This document shows, in pieces, positions 38,951-47,022 of a stretch of DNA of 64,000 bases. Origin of the DNA: JACSRF01 sp964504445 (lineage in GTDB: Bacteria; Chloroflexota; Anaerolineae; Promineifilales; Promineifilaceae); contig CAZDEO010000011.1 of the NCBI GenBank assembly GCA_964504445.1, positions 1-64,000 of the forward strand, given 5' to 3'. Numbering within the stretch: the first letter of the stretch is position 1; each line of letters opens with the position of its first letter. The translations under genes were made by a program, and so were the position numbers. The notes beneath the pieces are model-generated. The model had not been told where the DNA came from and ran no database searches. It was given only the letters and a program-made list of their open reading frames with translations.

Positions 38951-41932
38951 TCAGCGGTGAGAAGCTGGGGACACCACCACCCGCACCCCGGAGTAGTCGA
39001 AGAAGAGGTCGCGGGGATTGGACCTGCTGCGGGCCGAACAACCGTTCTGATTTTGGTAATATGCACCGCCGCGCAGCGCCATAGCTTCTCGATTACTGGC
39101 AGCAATTGTCTCATAGTCTGGCTGCGGCGGGTAGGGGTATTTGTCGCCGTACTTGCTGCGCGTCCATTCCCACACCTGCCCGCTCAGGTCCAGGCAGCCA
39201 TAAGGCCCGGCCCCGGCCGGGAAGCTGCCCACTGCGCAGGGCCGGCCAATGCCTGCTTCTTTGTTGTTGGCGCGGTACAGCGTTTCCTGCGGCGTCGCGG
39301 GTTCCTGCTCCGGTTCATCCCCCCAGGGATATTGGCGGCGGCTCAAGTCGCGGCCGGCGTGATCCTGATTGGGCTGCATCGGCACTGCTTGCTTCGACAG
39401 GCTCAGCAAACGGTTGGGGGTGACGATTTGCGGCGTTGGCGGGATTTCCCGCCCGCCGCGAGCCGCTTTTTCCCATTCCGCTTCGCTGGGCAGCGTCACC
39501 CGGTAGCCCTCCGGCAGCCAGCGCTGCCGCCGCCAGCGGGCGTCCAGCCATTCGGTAAACGCCAGCGCATCATACCAGTTAATCCAGACCACCGGCCAGT
39601 TGTCAGGCAAGCGCAGGGAGAATTCGTCATAAGCCGGCCTGTAGCCGCTGTCCTGCACAAATTGGCGGAACTGGGCGGCAGTCACCGGATACTGGCCGAT
39701 CCAGTACGGTTTGTCCAGGCGGTCGTACCAGTCGCCTTGCCCGCGCCGGTCCCAATTTTCCAGCCAGAAGGGGCCGCCGGGCACGGCGCACAGGGGCATG
39801 TCGTCGCAGGTGAGCACACCGGGGCGATCATCGCCCAGGGCGGCCAGCGCCTGCCCGGCCAGGGCGCGGTCGGGCGGCGGCAGCAGGCCGTTGGTAAGGA
39901 TGGTCTGGTGCCAGGCCACAATGCGGCGGCGGGTATGCTGTTCGCTGTCAATCTGGGCGGCGGCGGGGTCGGTTAGCTCGGTTTCCAGCAGCGCCTGCCC
40001 GGCCAGGAACGCGCCCCACAGCGCCGCGTTGTCGTTTTCCGCCGTGGGGTCGTGCTGGCAGAGGGCGGCCACCAGCAGCCAGACAGAGGCGGGCAGCTTT
40101 TTGCGGGTGCTGGCGGCGGCCAGCAGCAGGCTTTCGCGCCAGCGGGTGGGGTCTTCGCGGGCAAATTGGGCCAGGTCGTAGGGGAAGCGCTGCTTCAGCA
40201 GGTGCAGCCCGGCCAGGTACTCCTGGAAGGTGCGGTGGGGGAAGCGGTAGACGTCGTCGCTGTCGTCGGCGTTACGGCCGTGGGACTCCAGCAGCCCGGC
40301 GCGGTCGCGCACATATTCGATGATCTCCTCAGTGCTAACCCGCACCTCTTTGCCTTTGTGCTTGTGCAGCTTACCCGCCAGCACTTCGCCGGGGATGTCG
40401 GCGGTTTGTTCCCGTTCCGGCTGGTCGCGGTGGGCCACAAAGGCGACTTCGGCCAGGGCGTCCAGCAGCTGCGGCGTGTCCATGCCCAGCACCTCGGCCA
40501 GGGTTTGCGTCTCCTGCCCGGGCATGGTTTTAGAGCGCCGCCACAAATCGAGCAGCAGCACCACGCTGAGTTCGTACAGCTCTTCGCGGCGCTGCGGCAG
40601 CGCCCCGCCCTCGCGGCCGCGATGAATGTAGACCATCATCGTCAGCAGCAGGGGGTGGCGGGCCAGTTCGCGCAAATTGCGGTTGTTTTTTACCTGGCGC
40701 ACCAGCCCTTCACCATAGCTTTTGGCCTTGTCCGGCCCCAGCGTGCCATCCTGCTGCCCCATCACGGTGTACCACTGGGTGATGAAGGCTTCGATTTGCT
40801 CATTGCTGAAGGGCAGCAGGCGGGTGACCTGGAAGCCGTTTAGCTCCCAGCCGCTGCCGTAGGCGTAGGGGCGGCTGGTAACAACCACGCGCACGTGGGG
40901 GAAGTCGCGGGCAAACTGCTCGATGTGGCGCTTCAGCGGGTCGCGGACGGCGGCGGCTTTGTCCACTTCGTCCAGCCCGTCCAGCAGCAGGATGCCGCCT
41001 TCGCGCTGCAACTGCTGCTGGAGGATGGGGGCGTAGCCGCCCAGGGCGACGGCCTCGCGCCCCAGGTCGGCGGCGATGTACTCCCAGATGCTTTGCTTTT
41101 TGGGCAGGCCGCGGGCGGCGTATTCGCGCAAAATCACGCGCACCGGCCGCAGCCGCCGGGCGCTGAGACCCCATTGGTGCTGGCGCAGGTCGTCCTGGGT
41201 GGCGGAAAATGGTTCGTTATGGTCGCCGACGAGGCGGTCGCCGGCCAGGCAGAGGGTGAGGTAGTTGACCAGGGTGGATTTGCCGGAGCCGGGCGCGCCG
41301 AGGATGACGAGATGGTTATTTTCCGGGCGGCTGAGGGCTTTTAGGGCGGGTTCGCGCTGGAGTTTTTCGCTTTGGGCGGGGTCGAGCTGGTCGTAGTGGA
41401 GGGCGGTGTGGGAGGGGTTGGAACGGCCGTCGGCCGCCGGCACATCCAGCGAGGTAAAGATGCGTTCCAGAGCCAGCTTTTGCCCACCCATCCCCGCTTC
41501 TTTGATGTCTACCAGGGCCATGGAAGGCGGAAAACCGCACTGGTGAACCAGGTGGCGCAGGTAGCGGCGTTCCCATTCGGTGGCGGGTGGCGAGTTATCG
41601 GTATTGGGCTGGTCGCTGTTCGGCGGCAGGTCGGCGGCGGGTGGCGGTGGGGGAGTCGCGCCATTGGTGGCGGGGAGTTTTTTCTCCTGGAGGGTGAAGT
41701 AGCGGTCAACCACATTCATCACCACAAAAAAGGCGATAGCCCCAACAGCAAACCAAATTAAATCACGGGGCAGGTCAATGCCGAACAACAAAAGCAAAGT
41801 GAAAATGATGATCGACAACCCCGCAAAAGCAAGTATGACATGCAGTTGACTAAAAAAGCCCGCAATCGTTTTTAGCAGGTCCAGTATGTTTGCATTCAGC
41901 GGTTCCGGGTTATTGGGGTCGGATTGGCTCAT
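38951..41932 (-). CDS. DGR target: membrane-anchored NACHT NTPase with FGE-sulfatase (C-type lectin-fold) domain
   Basis: A 993-residue protein. Two membrane helices lie at about residues 31-51 and 57-75, then a Pro-rich linker. The NACHT module has Walker A GAPGSGKST (212-220), Walker B GGILLLDGLDEVDK (312-325), VVVTSRPYAYG (349-359) and FPHRTFQEYLAG (564-575). The formylglycine-generating-enzyme-like domain spans about 712-990 (PVTAAQFRQFV, RVTLPSEAEWEKAARGG, YPWGDE, GQVWEWT, ALRGGAYY). The VR encodes residues 964-988. NACHT proteins oligomerise when a sensor domain binds its ligand; here the sensor would be the diversified lectin fold. GGAGGAATC precedes the ATG. Confidence 0.93.
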   Translation of the reverse strand: MSQSDPNNPEPLNANILDLLKTIAGFFSQLHVILAFAGLSIIIFTLLLLFGIDLPRDLIWFAVGAIAFFVVMNVVDRYFTLQEKKLPATNGATPPPPPAADLPPNSDQPNTDNSPPATEWERRYLRHLVHQCGFPPSMALVDIKEAGMGGQKLALERIFTSLDVPAADGRSNPSHTALHYDQLDPAQSEKLQREPALKALSRPENNHLVILGAPGSGKSTLVNYLTLCLAGDRLVGDHNEPFSATQDDLRQHQWGLSARRLRPVRVILREYAARGLPKKQSIWEYIAADLGREAVALGGYAPILQQQLQREGGILLLDGLDEVDKAAAVRDPLKRHIEQFARDFPHVRVVVTSRPYAYGSGWELNGFQVTRLLPFSNEQIEAFITQWYTVMGQQDGTLGPDKAKSYGEGLVRQVKNNRNLRELARHPLLLTMMVYIHRGREGGALPQRREELYELSVVLLLDLWRRSKTMPGQETQTLAEVLGMDTPQLLDALAEVAFVAHRDQPEREQTADIPGEVLAGKLHKHKGKEVRVSTEEIIEYVRDRAGLLESHGRNADDSDDVYRFPHRTFQEYLAGLHLLKQRFPYDLAQFAREDPTRWRESLLLAAASTRKKLPASVWLLVAALCQHDPTAENDNAALWGAFLAGQALLETELTDPAAAQIDSEQHTRRRIVAWHQTILTNGLLPPPDRALAGQALAALGDDRPGVLTCDDMPLCAVPGGPFWLENWDRRGQGDWYDRLDKPYWIGQYPVTAAQFRQFVQDSGYRPAYDEFSLRLPDNWPVVWINWYDALAFTEWLDARWRRQRWLPEGYRVTLPSEAEWEKAARGGREIPPTPQIVTPNRLLSLSKQAVPMQPNQDHAGRDLSRRQYPWGDEPEQEPATPQETLYRANNKEAGIGRPCAVGSFPAGAGPYGCLDLSGQVWEWTRSKYGDKYPYPPQPDYETIAASNREAMALRGGAYYQNQNGCSARSRSNPRDLFFDYSGVRVVVSPASHR
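38969..39044 (-). other. DGR variable repeat (VR)
   Basis: The last codons of the target gene. Codons corresponding to the TR AAC codons have become AGC, TCC, GAC, CTC, TTC, TAC and TCC, and one CAC became CGC; non-adenine positions are all conserved. The diversified peptide is SRSNPRDLFFDYS followed by the invariant GVRVVVS, where 38969-38990 is identical to the TR and acts as the homing initiation region. Confidence 0.95.
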
Positions 41933-41970
41933 GATTCCTCCATTGCTAATGTGAATTGGCGCTGGCAGAA

Positions 41971-41979
41971 ATTATAGCA
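41971..41979 (-). promoter_or_regulatory. Extended -10 promoter of the DGR target gene
   Basis: TGCTATAAT on the minus strand, about 40 bp before the ATG at 41932. TTCACA at 41992-41997 is a possible -35 (spacer near 15). The element matches the one at 2456-2464 in sequence context. Confidence 0.5.
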
Positions 41980-42131
41980 CAGGGGGGGGATTGTGAATGG
42001 GGAATTGTGAAGTTGGGGAACCAGCACGGCCGTTCCGGCGTCTTAAGGGCAGATTTAACGCCATTTTTGAGATTGCCGCCTGCCTGTTGCGCTATGATAG
42101 AGGCAAGGCTTAGAGTACAGGAGTGATTGGT

Positions 42132-43097
42132 ATGGACGCAAGACGGATTTGGGTTTTCCTTTTTTCGCTCGTTTTTGTGGCGGGCTGTACGGTGGCAAAC
42201 AACGCCCCGGCTCCCACCCTGGAGATGCCTACGGCGATACCCCCCACGCCCATTGTTCCACCCCTGGCTAATGCCGCAACTGCTACACCCTTACCCCAGC
42301 CGCCCACGGCTGAAGTTGTGCCCACATCAACGGTGGCAGCAACGGCCGTGGCCCCCACACCCACAGCCTCTCCTGTGACGTATCGGGTGGCCTACGTCAC
42401 CAGCGACGACACGTTAAACGTGCGCTCTGGCCCCGGCGTAGACTTTGACGTGGTGGGAGAACTGGCGCCCCAGGCAACGGGCGTAGAAATTACCGGCTCT
42501 GGGAATCTGGTTGCTGGCTCCACCTGGGTGCCCATAACCAATGGCCGGGTAACCGGCTGGGTGAACGGCCGTTTCTTGACCACGGCTGTTTCTCAGGCGG
42601 AATTTTGTGAGGATGAGGCCGTGGTGGCGCTGGTGGCCGACCTGCAAACGGCCGTCACCAACCGGGATAATGCCCTGCTGGCGCAACTGATTCACCCCGA
42701 ACGGGGCCTGCGCATCCATACCTACTGGTGGAATCCTGGTGTGCTGGTGGATGGCGAAGAGCGGGAACGCCTGTTTACCAGCCGCGCTTCCTACGATTGG
42801 GGTATTGAAGACGGCAGCGGCTTCCCCATTGTTGGCTCCTTTGCAGACGTGATACTGCCCGACCTGGAGCGGGACCTGTTGCCCGCTACCGAACGCGGCT
42901 GCCATGAGATTTTGCATGGCGCAACGGCCGGTCTGGTGCAGCTTCCCGACGGCTACGAGCAGGCGCCTTATGTTTCGCTCTACCGCCCCGCCAGCGACGA
43001 AGGTGGCTTTGATTGGGGAGCGTGGGTGCTGGGGGTGGAGTGGTGGAACGGCCGTTACTACCTCAGCTACCTGGTCCACTTCCAATGGGAGATTTAA
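42132..43097 (+). CDS. SH3-domain lipoprotein
   Basis: A 321-residue exported lipoprotein: lipobox FVAGC near residue 18, then a Thr/Pro-rich linker and a bacterial SH3 domain (DTLNVRSGPGVDFDVVGELAP to GRVTGWVNGRF, about residues 95-155). The C-terminal 165 residues are an uncharacterised domain with several Trp. SH3 domains of this type bind cell-wall or surface polymers. AGGAG 8 bases upstream sets the ATG at 42132. Confidence 0.75.
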   Translation: MDARRIWVFLFSLVFVAGCTVANNAPAPTLEMPTAIPPTPIVPPLANAATATPLPQPPTAEVVPTSTVAATAVAPTPTASPVTYRVAYVTSDDTLNVRSGPGVDFDVVGELAPQATGVEITGSGNLVAGSTWVPITNGRVTGWVNGRFLTTAVSQAEFCEDEAVVALVADLQTAVTNRDNALLAQLIHPERGLRIHTYWWNPGVLVDGEERERLFTSRASYDWGIEDGSGFPIVGSFADVILPDLERDLLPATERGCHEILHGATAGLVQLPDGYEQAPYVSLYRPASDEGGFDWGAWVLGVEWWNGRYYLSYLVHFQWEI

Positions 43098-43104
43098 CAA
43101 GACC

Positions 43105-43150
43105 GGAAACGGGAGACTGGAGAATGACCAGTTTTCAGTCTCCCGTTTCC
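43105..43150. terminator. Bidirectional hairpin between convergent genes
   Basis: Perfect 15-bp arms GGAAACGGGAGACTG (43105-43119) and complement (43136-43150), 16-base loop. The right arm encodes the last residues and stop of the clostripain gene (43135). It likely stops transcripts from both sides. Confidence 0.6.
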
Positions 43151-46035
43151 AATCTTTCATCTCCAACCACCATATCTGCAATCATTACCAAAAACACCCC
43201 CGTTTCCAGCTCATAGTAGACCGATCTGGGCGCTTCTGCCCAGGCCACTATCTCTTGCCCATCTTCTATTTTGAGCATGATGAAGCCCCAAATTTCCTGG
43301 CCGGTGCTGTTGGTGTAGGCAAAATCAACGCGCTGCCAGGGGGTGCTGCCCAGGGCAAAGCGGCGCGGCTCTTGGGCCATAAAGTTTGCCACGCCGCTGC
43401 CAGCGTCATGGACTAAATTGGCCAGCACAGCGCCCAAGTCTCCCGTGGCGGGCCGGGTGCGCAAGGCGACAAAGGTTTCGCGGTCGGCGCTAAAGCGCTG
43501 CCAGGAATTGGTGGGCTGGTAGGTGAAGTCTGCCGGCTGTGCCACGGTAAATTCGTCTAACGTGCGGTTGGCCCACTGACCGGGCTGCAAGCCAAACCCA
43601 ATGCCGGTCAATTGCCAGGAGTTGATGAGGGTGGTAACGGCCGTAATCGTCGCTTCCTCTTGCGCCAACGGCCCATCTACGTCCAGCACATACCCTGTAT
43701 TTTGCTGCACAAAGGTGACCAGCAAACCGGTGCGCCCTGTGCCATCAGCCCGTTCATAGCCATACGCGGTGCGCAAGCCTCGCACCCCAGCAACAGCCAC
43801 TTCGTCCCCAAACAACACATCCACCGCCCCAAACTGCCGCAAAGCATCCTTTTGCAGCGTGCCCGGCGTCACCCCGCGTTCCAGGTTCGGGTAGACGGTA
43901 AGCTGCAAAAAAGTTTCTGCGGCGGCGTCGCTGGTGTACAGCAATGACTGCGTGTAAACAGGCGTGTGCCACTCCTCCGGGTAGAGAAACTGAAAGCCCA
44001 GGTAAGGATCCAGGTAAGCGCGATAGCCCGGCACAGTGCTGCTGTTGTTGATGGTGAGGTCGGTGAAGGCGTAAGCCCGTTGTTCTGCCGCGTTTTCGGC
44101 AGCAAAGCCGAGAAAATAGTCGCCGTCAGGCAGGGGGCGCCAGTCAAAAAAGAGCAGTCCAGCATCATCAAAGAAAAGGCTGCCGCCACTCTGTTGGATA
44201 ATGGCATTGTCTGAGTCCAGATAATAGTCATACACCTGGAATTCAGCGCCTGGCACAGGCATGATTTCGGCGATGCCGCCTTGTTGCTGCCCCCACAGCC
44301 GCACCATTTCTCCCGCACGCTGGTCAAAGACCAGGCTGGCGGCAATAAAATCTGGGGCGTCAGGAGGGCGATATTGCCCCTGTACAGCAAACAGGCTGCT
44401 TCCCGGTGTGGTCGGCCACATGACCACAAAACCGCCGTTGTCCAGGTTGTCATACATGTAGGTGATCTGCGTATCCCAGACAAAAAAGTCTTCGTGCAGG
44501 CCGTCACGCCACGTTTCCAGGCGACGGCCGTCAGGCAAATAGGTGGGTTCAGGGATGAGGCGGTCATATTCTAAGAGGCGGCGTTGCCCATCTTCTTCGT
44601 ATAGGCCACCTAGAAGCAGCACCTGGTCAATGTCGCGCCCAGCTATCTCAAAGTCCAGGTAGGCGGGATTTTGGACGCTGACCATTTCGCCCAGTGCTGT
44701 GGTCAGGTAAACTGCTGGCGGTACTGTGGTGGTCAGGCCAATGTCGTAGTAGCTGTTGAGGAAGCGGTTCCAGTGGGTGAAATGGGTGCTTTGGCCGTAG
44801 GTTGGCTGATAATGGTCGCCATTGCGCGGAAAGTAGATGGCGAGACCGCTGCTGCCCCGCAGCCCGGCCCCGGCAAAGTGGCTGGTAATGGCGGTGTCTA
44901 GGGCTTCTTGCACCTGGCGCGCGCTTTGTTGTACCAGTTCATCGGGGCTGCGCTGGGCGAGAATGGCGGCAAACTGACCTAAATCCATAGCGGCGTAGCG
45001 ATCCGCGTCGGTGGCGTAGGCGCGGGCGAAGGTGGTGGCGCCGCTGCGTCCTTCGCTGATGGAGGAGGCGACGAAGCTGGGGTCGGCCAGCAGGGTTGCC
45101 GCCAGGGTTTCGGTGGCAAAGGTGAGGGCGGGCAGGCGGTTGAGATCAACGGCCGTCATGGTCACAAAGTCGTCGTTGCGGTGGGCAGCCTGAAAGCTTT
45201 CTACCAGGGTTTGGGCGAATGCTGCACCAGCCTGTTCCGGGTTGGCGTAAAGGGCGGCGAGCAAGTTTTTGTAATTCCAGCCCTGGCCCGGGGTCAGTTC
45301 GGCGGAGCCAACAGCGTAGCGGGCGAAGGGCTGCACGGCCTGAAAGACGTCAAGCTGGCCCATGAGGCAGGCGTCGAAGGCGATGACGTCGAAGGCGGGT
45401 AGGTTGGTGCGGGCGGTGGCCTGGGCTACGGCCGTTTCTAGTTCGGGCATGGTCAGGCTGTCCAGGGTGGGTGTGGCTCCTTCGTCGAAGGCAAAGCCTT
45501 GCCAACCTGCGCCGTGGTCCCACAAAATGAGGGCGATGCGGTTGGCGGGGTAGGTTTGCGCGCCCCAAATGAGAAAGTCAGCCAGGGTTTGACCATCACC
45601 CATGTTGGTGGGACCTAACTCTACCTGGGGGGCGGAGTCTGGCAGACGGTAACGAGCCGCGCCAACTTTGGGCTGGTCAAGCTGCACAATGACGTTGACG
45701 GCCGTGCTGCTGCCGGCAGCTTCCATCTCGGCCAGGTCGCGCAGCGCTTGGGGGGCCAGGCTGTTGTCGGCGGCCATGTAGACCAGCACGGTCCAGTCGG
45801 CCAGGGTAGGGTTGTAGGTGGGCGATGGCTGCGGAACGGCCGTGGACGGGGCGGTGGGGAGGGGGGGCAGCGGAGTGTTGGTCGGCGACGGATACGCGGA
45901 TGATGGTTCCAGACTGACTGATGGGTTAGTCGGAAAAATTGTTGCTTCTCCGGTTTGAACATTTTGCCGAAATTCACATGCCGAAAAGAGGATGGCGGCA
46001 ACGAGCAGCAAGCAGGTGGACCAAAATCTATGCAT
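43135..46035 (-). CDS. Clostripain-family (C11) cysteine peptidase lipoprotein
   Basis: A 966-residue exported protein: lipobox ILFSAC, Thr/Pro linker, then the peptidase domain with VLVYMAADNSLAP, the catalytic His in LILWDHGAGWQGF and the catalytic Cys in FDVIAFDACLMGQLD. C11 peptidases cleave after Arg or Lys. About 500 residues of beta-rich C-terminal domains follow, ending inside a palindrome. CGAGGG precedes the ATG. It is probably a surface or secreted protease. Confidence 0.87.
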   Translation of the reverse strand: MHRFWSTCLLLVAAILFSACEFRQNVQTGEATIFPTNPSVSLEPSSAYPSPTNTPLPPLPTAPSTAVPQPSPTYNPTLADWTVLVYMAADNSLAPQALRDLAEMEAAGSSTAVNVIVQLDQPKVGAARYRLPDSAPQVELGPTNMGDGQTLADFLIWGAQTYPANRIALILWDHGAGWQGFAFDEGATPTLDSLTMPELETAVAQATARTNLPAFDVIAFDACLMGQLDVFQAVQPFARYAVGSAELTPGQGWNYKNLLAALYANPEQAGAAFAQTLVESFQAAHRNDDFVTMTAVDLNRLPALTFATETLAATLLADPSFVASSISEGRSGATTFARAYATDADRYAAMDLGQFAAILAQRSPDELVQQSARQVQEALDTAITSHFAGAGLRGSSGLAIYFPRNGDHYQPTYGQSTHFTHWNRFLNSYYDIGLTTTVPPAVYLTTALGEMVSVQNPAYLDFEIAGRDIDQVLLLGGLYEEDGQRRLLEYDRLIPEPTYLPDGRRLETWRDGLHEDFFVWDTQITYMYDNLDNGGFVVMWPTTPGSSLFAVQGQYRPPDAPDFIAASLVFDQRAGEMVRLWGQQQGGIAEIMPVPGAEFQVYDYYLDSDNAIIQQSGGSLFFDDAGLLFFDWRPLPDGDYFLGFAAENAAEQRAYAFTDLTINNSSTVPGYRAYLDPYLGFQFLYPEEWHTPVYTQSLLYTSDAAAETFLQLTVYPNLERGVTPGTLQKDALRQFGAVDVLFGDEVAVAGVRGLRTAYGYERADGTGRTGLLVTFVQQNTGYVLDVDGPLAQEEATITAVTTLINSWQLTGIGFGLQPGQWANRTLDEFTVAQPADFTYQPTNSWQRFSADRETFVALRTRPATGDLGAVLANLVHDAGSGVANFMAQEPRRFALGSTPWQRVDFAYTNSTGQEIWGFIMLKIEDGQEIVAWAEAPRSVYYELETGVFLVMIADMVVGDERLETGD

Positions 46036-46062
46036 AAAACCCTCGTCTTGTGAGATGAGCGC

Positions 46063-46071
46063 ATTATACCA
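46063..46071 (-). promoter_or_regulatory. Extended -10 promoter of the clostripain gene
   Basis: TGGTATAAT on the minus strand, about 28 bp before the ATG at 46035. No -35 is apparent. Confidence 0.5.
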
Positions 46072-46119
46072 GACTCTATATGAACCACAGTTTTTCGTTT
46101 CTAAGCCCGGTATGGCGTT

Positions 46120-46767
46120 TCAGGCAAACCCAAGTTTTTCTATCAGGTGCGGGGTGTCGGCTAACACAATGCGGCAGACGGTACGAAAATCATCCATCCA
46201 CTCATCTAATTCGTCCAGGCAGGCATCTCGTTCTTGGAGCAGTTCTTTCAACTCATTTTTGTGGGAGATGGGGGGAATAATTTGTGGTTGAACGGCCGTA
46301 ACCAAGGCTAATTCTTGTTCCAAACGTGTCCGGGTGTATCCAAAGCGCGCCATTCCGGCAAGAAGTGCTTCGTCTGCTAGTAAGTTTTGATAGAAATTAA
46401 GTGCTTGTTTGCGCCAACCGGTTAACGTTTCTTTGCGGAAGCTGGTCAATTCGAGCAATATCTGGGCCTTTATATCTTCCTTAAAAGCGACCTGGGCCAG
46501 CAAGAATGCCTGCCCATAAGCTTCATCAGCGGACTCCCATGCCAGGCGCAGTGAATCTGTGGCGTTGGCATGAATACCGGATTTCTGCTGATAGCTTTGC
46601 ACCAGATTTTTACTTTTTTCACAAAGTTCCACGGCTGAGCGAATGACATCTGGGCCGTAGCCAAACAAGCTGAGTACTTCTTGCAGCCCAACATCTTGCT
46701 GGGTGGCGTTGAGTGCTTTTTGGGCGGATCCTACCTGTTCCTCAATGGAGCGATGCTTTTTGCTCAT
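46120..46767 (-). CDS. Hypothetical helical protein
   Basis: Not recognised. 215 residues, almost entirely helical and charged, possibly coiled coil (repeats of Leu/Glu/Lys through residues 20-130). No signal peptide, membrane helix or Cys cluster. GGGGA is seven bases upstream of the ATG. It may be co-oriented with the clostripain gene but a promoter lies between them. Confidence 0.6.
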   Translation of the reverse strand: MSKKHRSIEEQVGSAQKALNATQQDVGLQEVLSLFGYGPDVIRSAVELCEKSKNLVQSYQQKSGIHANATDSLRLAWESADEAYGQAFLLAQVAFKEDIKAQILLELTSFRKETLTGWRKQALNFYQNLLADEALLAGMARFGYTRTRLEQELALVTAVQPQIIPPISHKNELKELLQERDACLDELDEWMDDFRTVCRIVLADTPHLIEKLGFA

Positions 46768-46825
46768 TGAATCCCCACTGGTATTTTTTTGAATGCGATG
46801 ACTGGTTCAAGATATGACAACATAG

Positions 46826-46831
46826 ATTATA
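46826..46831 (-). promoter_or_regulatory. -10 box of the helical protein gene
   Basis: TATAAT on the minus strand (plus ATTATA), about 58 bp upstream of the ATG at 46767; the -35 is not clear (TTGTCA lies too close). Confidence 0.4.
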
Positions 46832-46922
46832 CTCATGAAAGGGCTGACAAGGTAGAAAAACCTCCTCATGATTTTATGAATTTGACCTGGAGAGGCTTCT
46901 TGCTTTACATAAGCATTCCAAA

Positions 46923-46952
46923 GCGAGAGGTGGGCATTGGCGCACCTCTCGC
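46923..46952 (-). terminator. Hairpin downstream of the PA14 gene
   Basis: Perfect 10-bp arms GCGAGAGGTG (46923-46932) and CACCTCTCGC (46943-46952), 10-base loop, followed on the minus strand by TTT. It lies 70 bp past the stop at 47023. Confidence 0.6.
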
Positions 46953-47022
46953 TGGAATTCCCAACCATAGGTTAGGCAAAGGGGGTATTTTGGCTGTCCG
47001 GTACGTTGTCGGTTCTGTGTTT

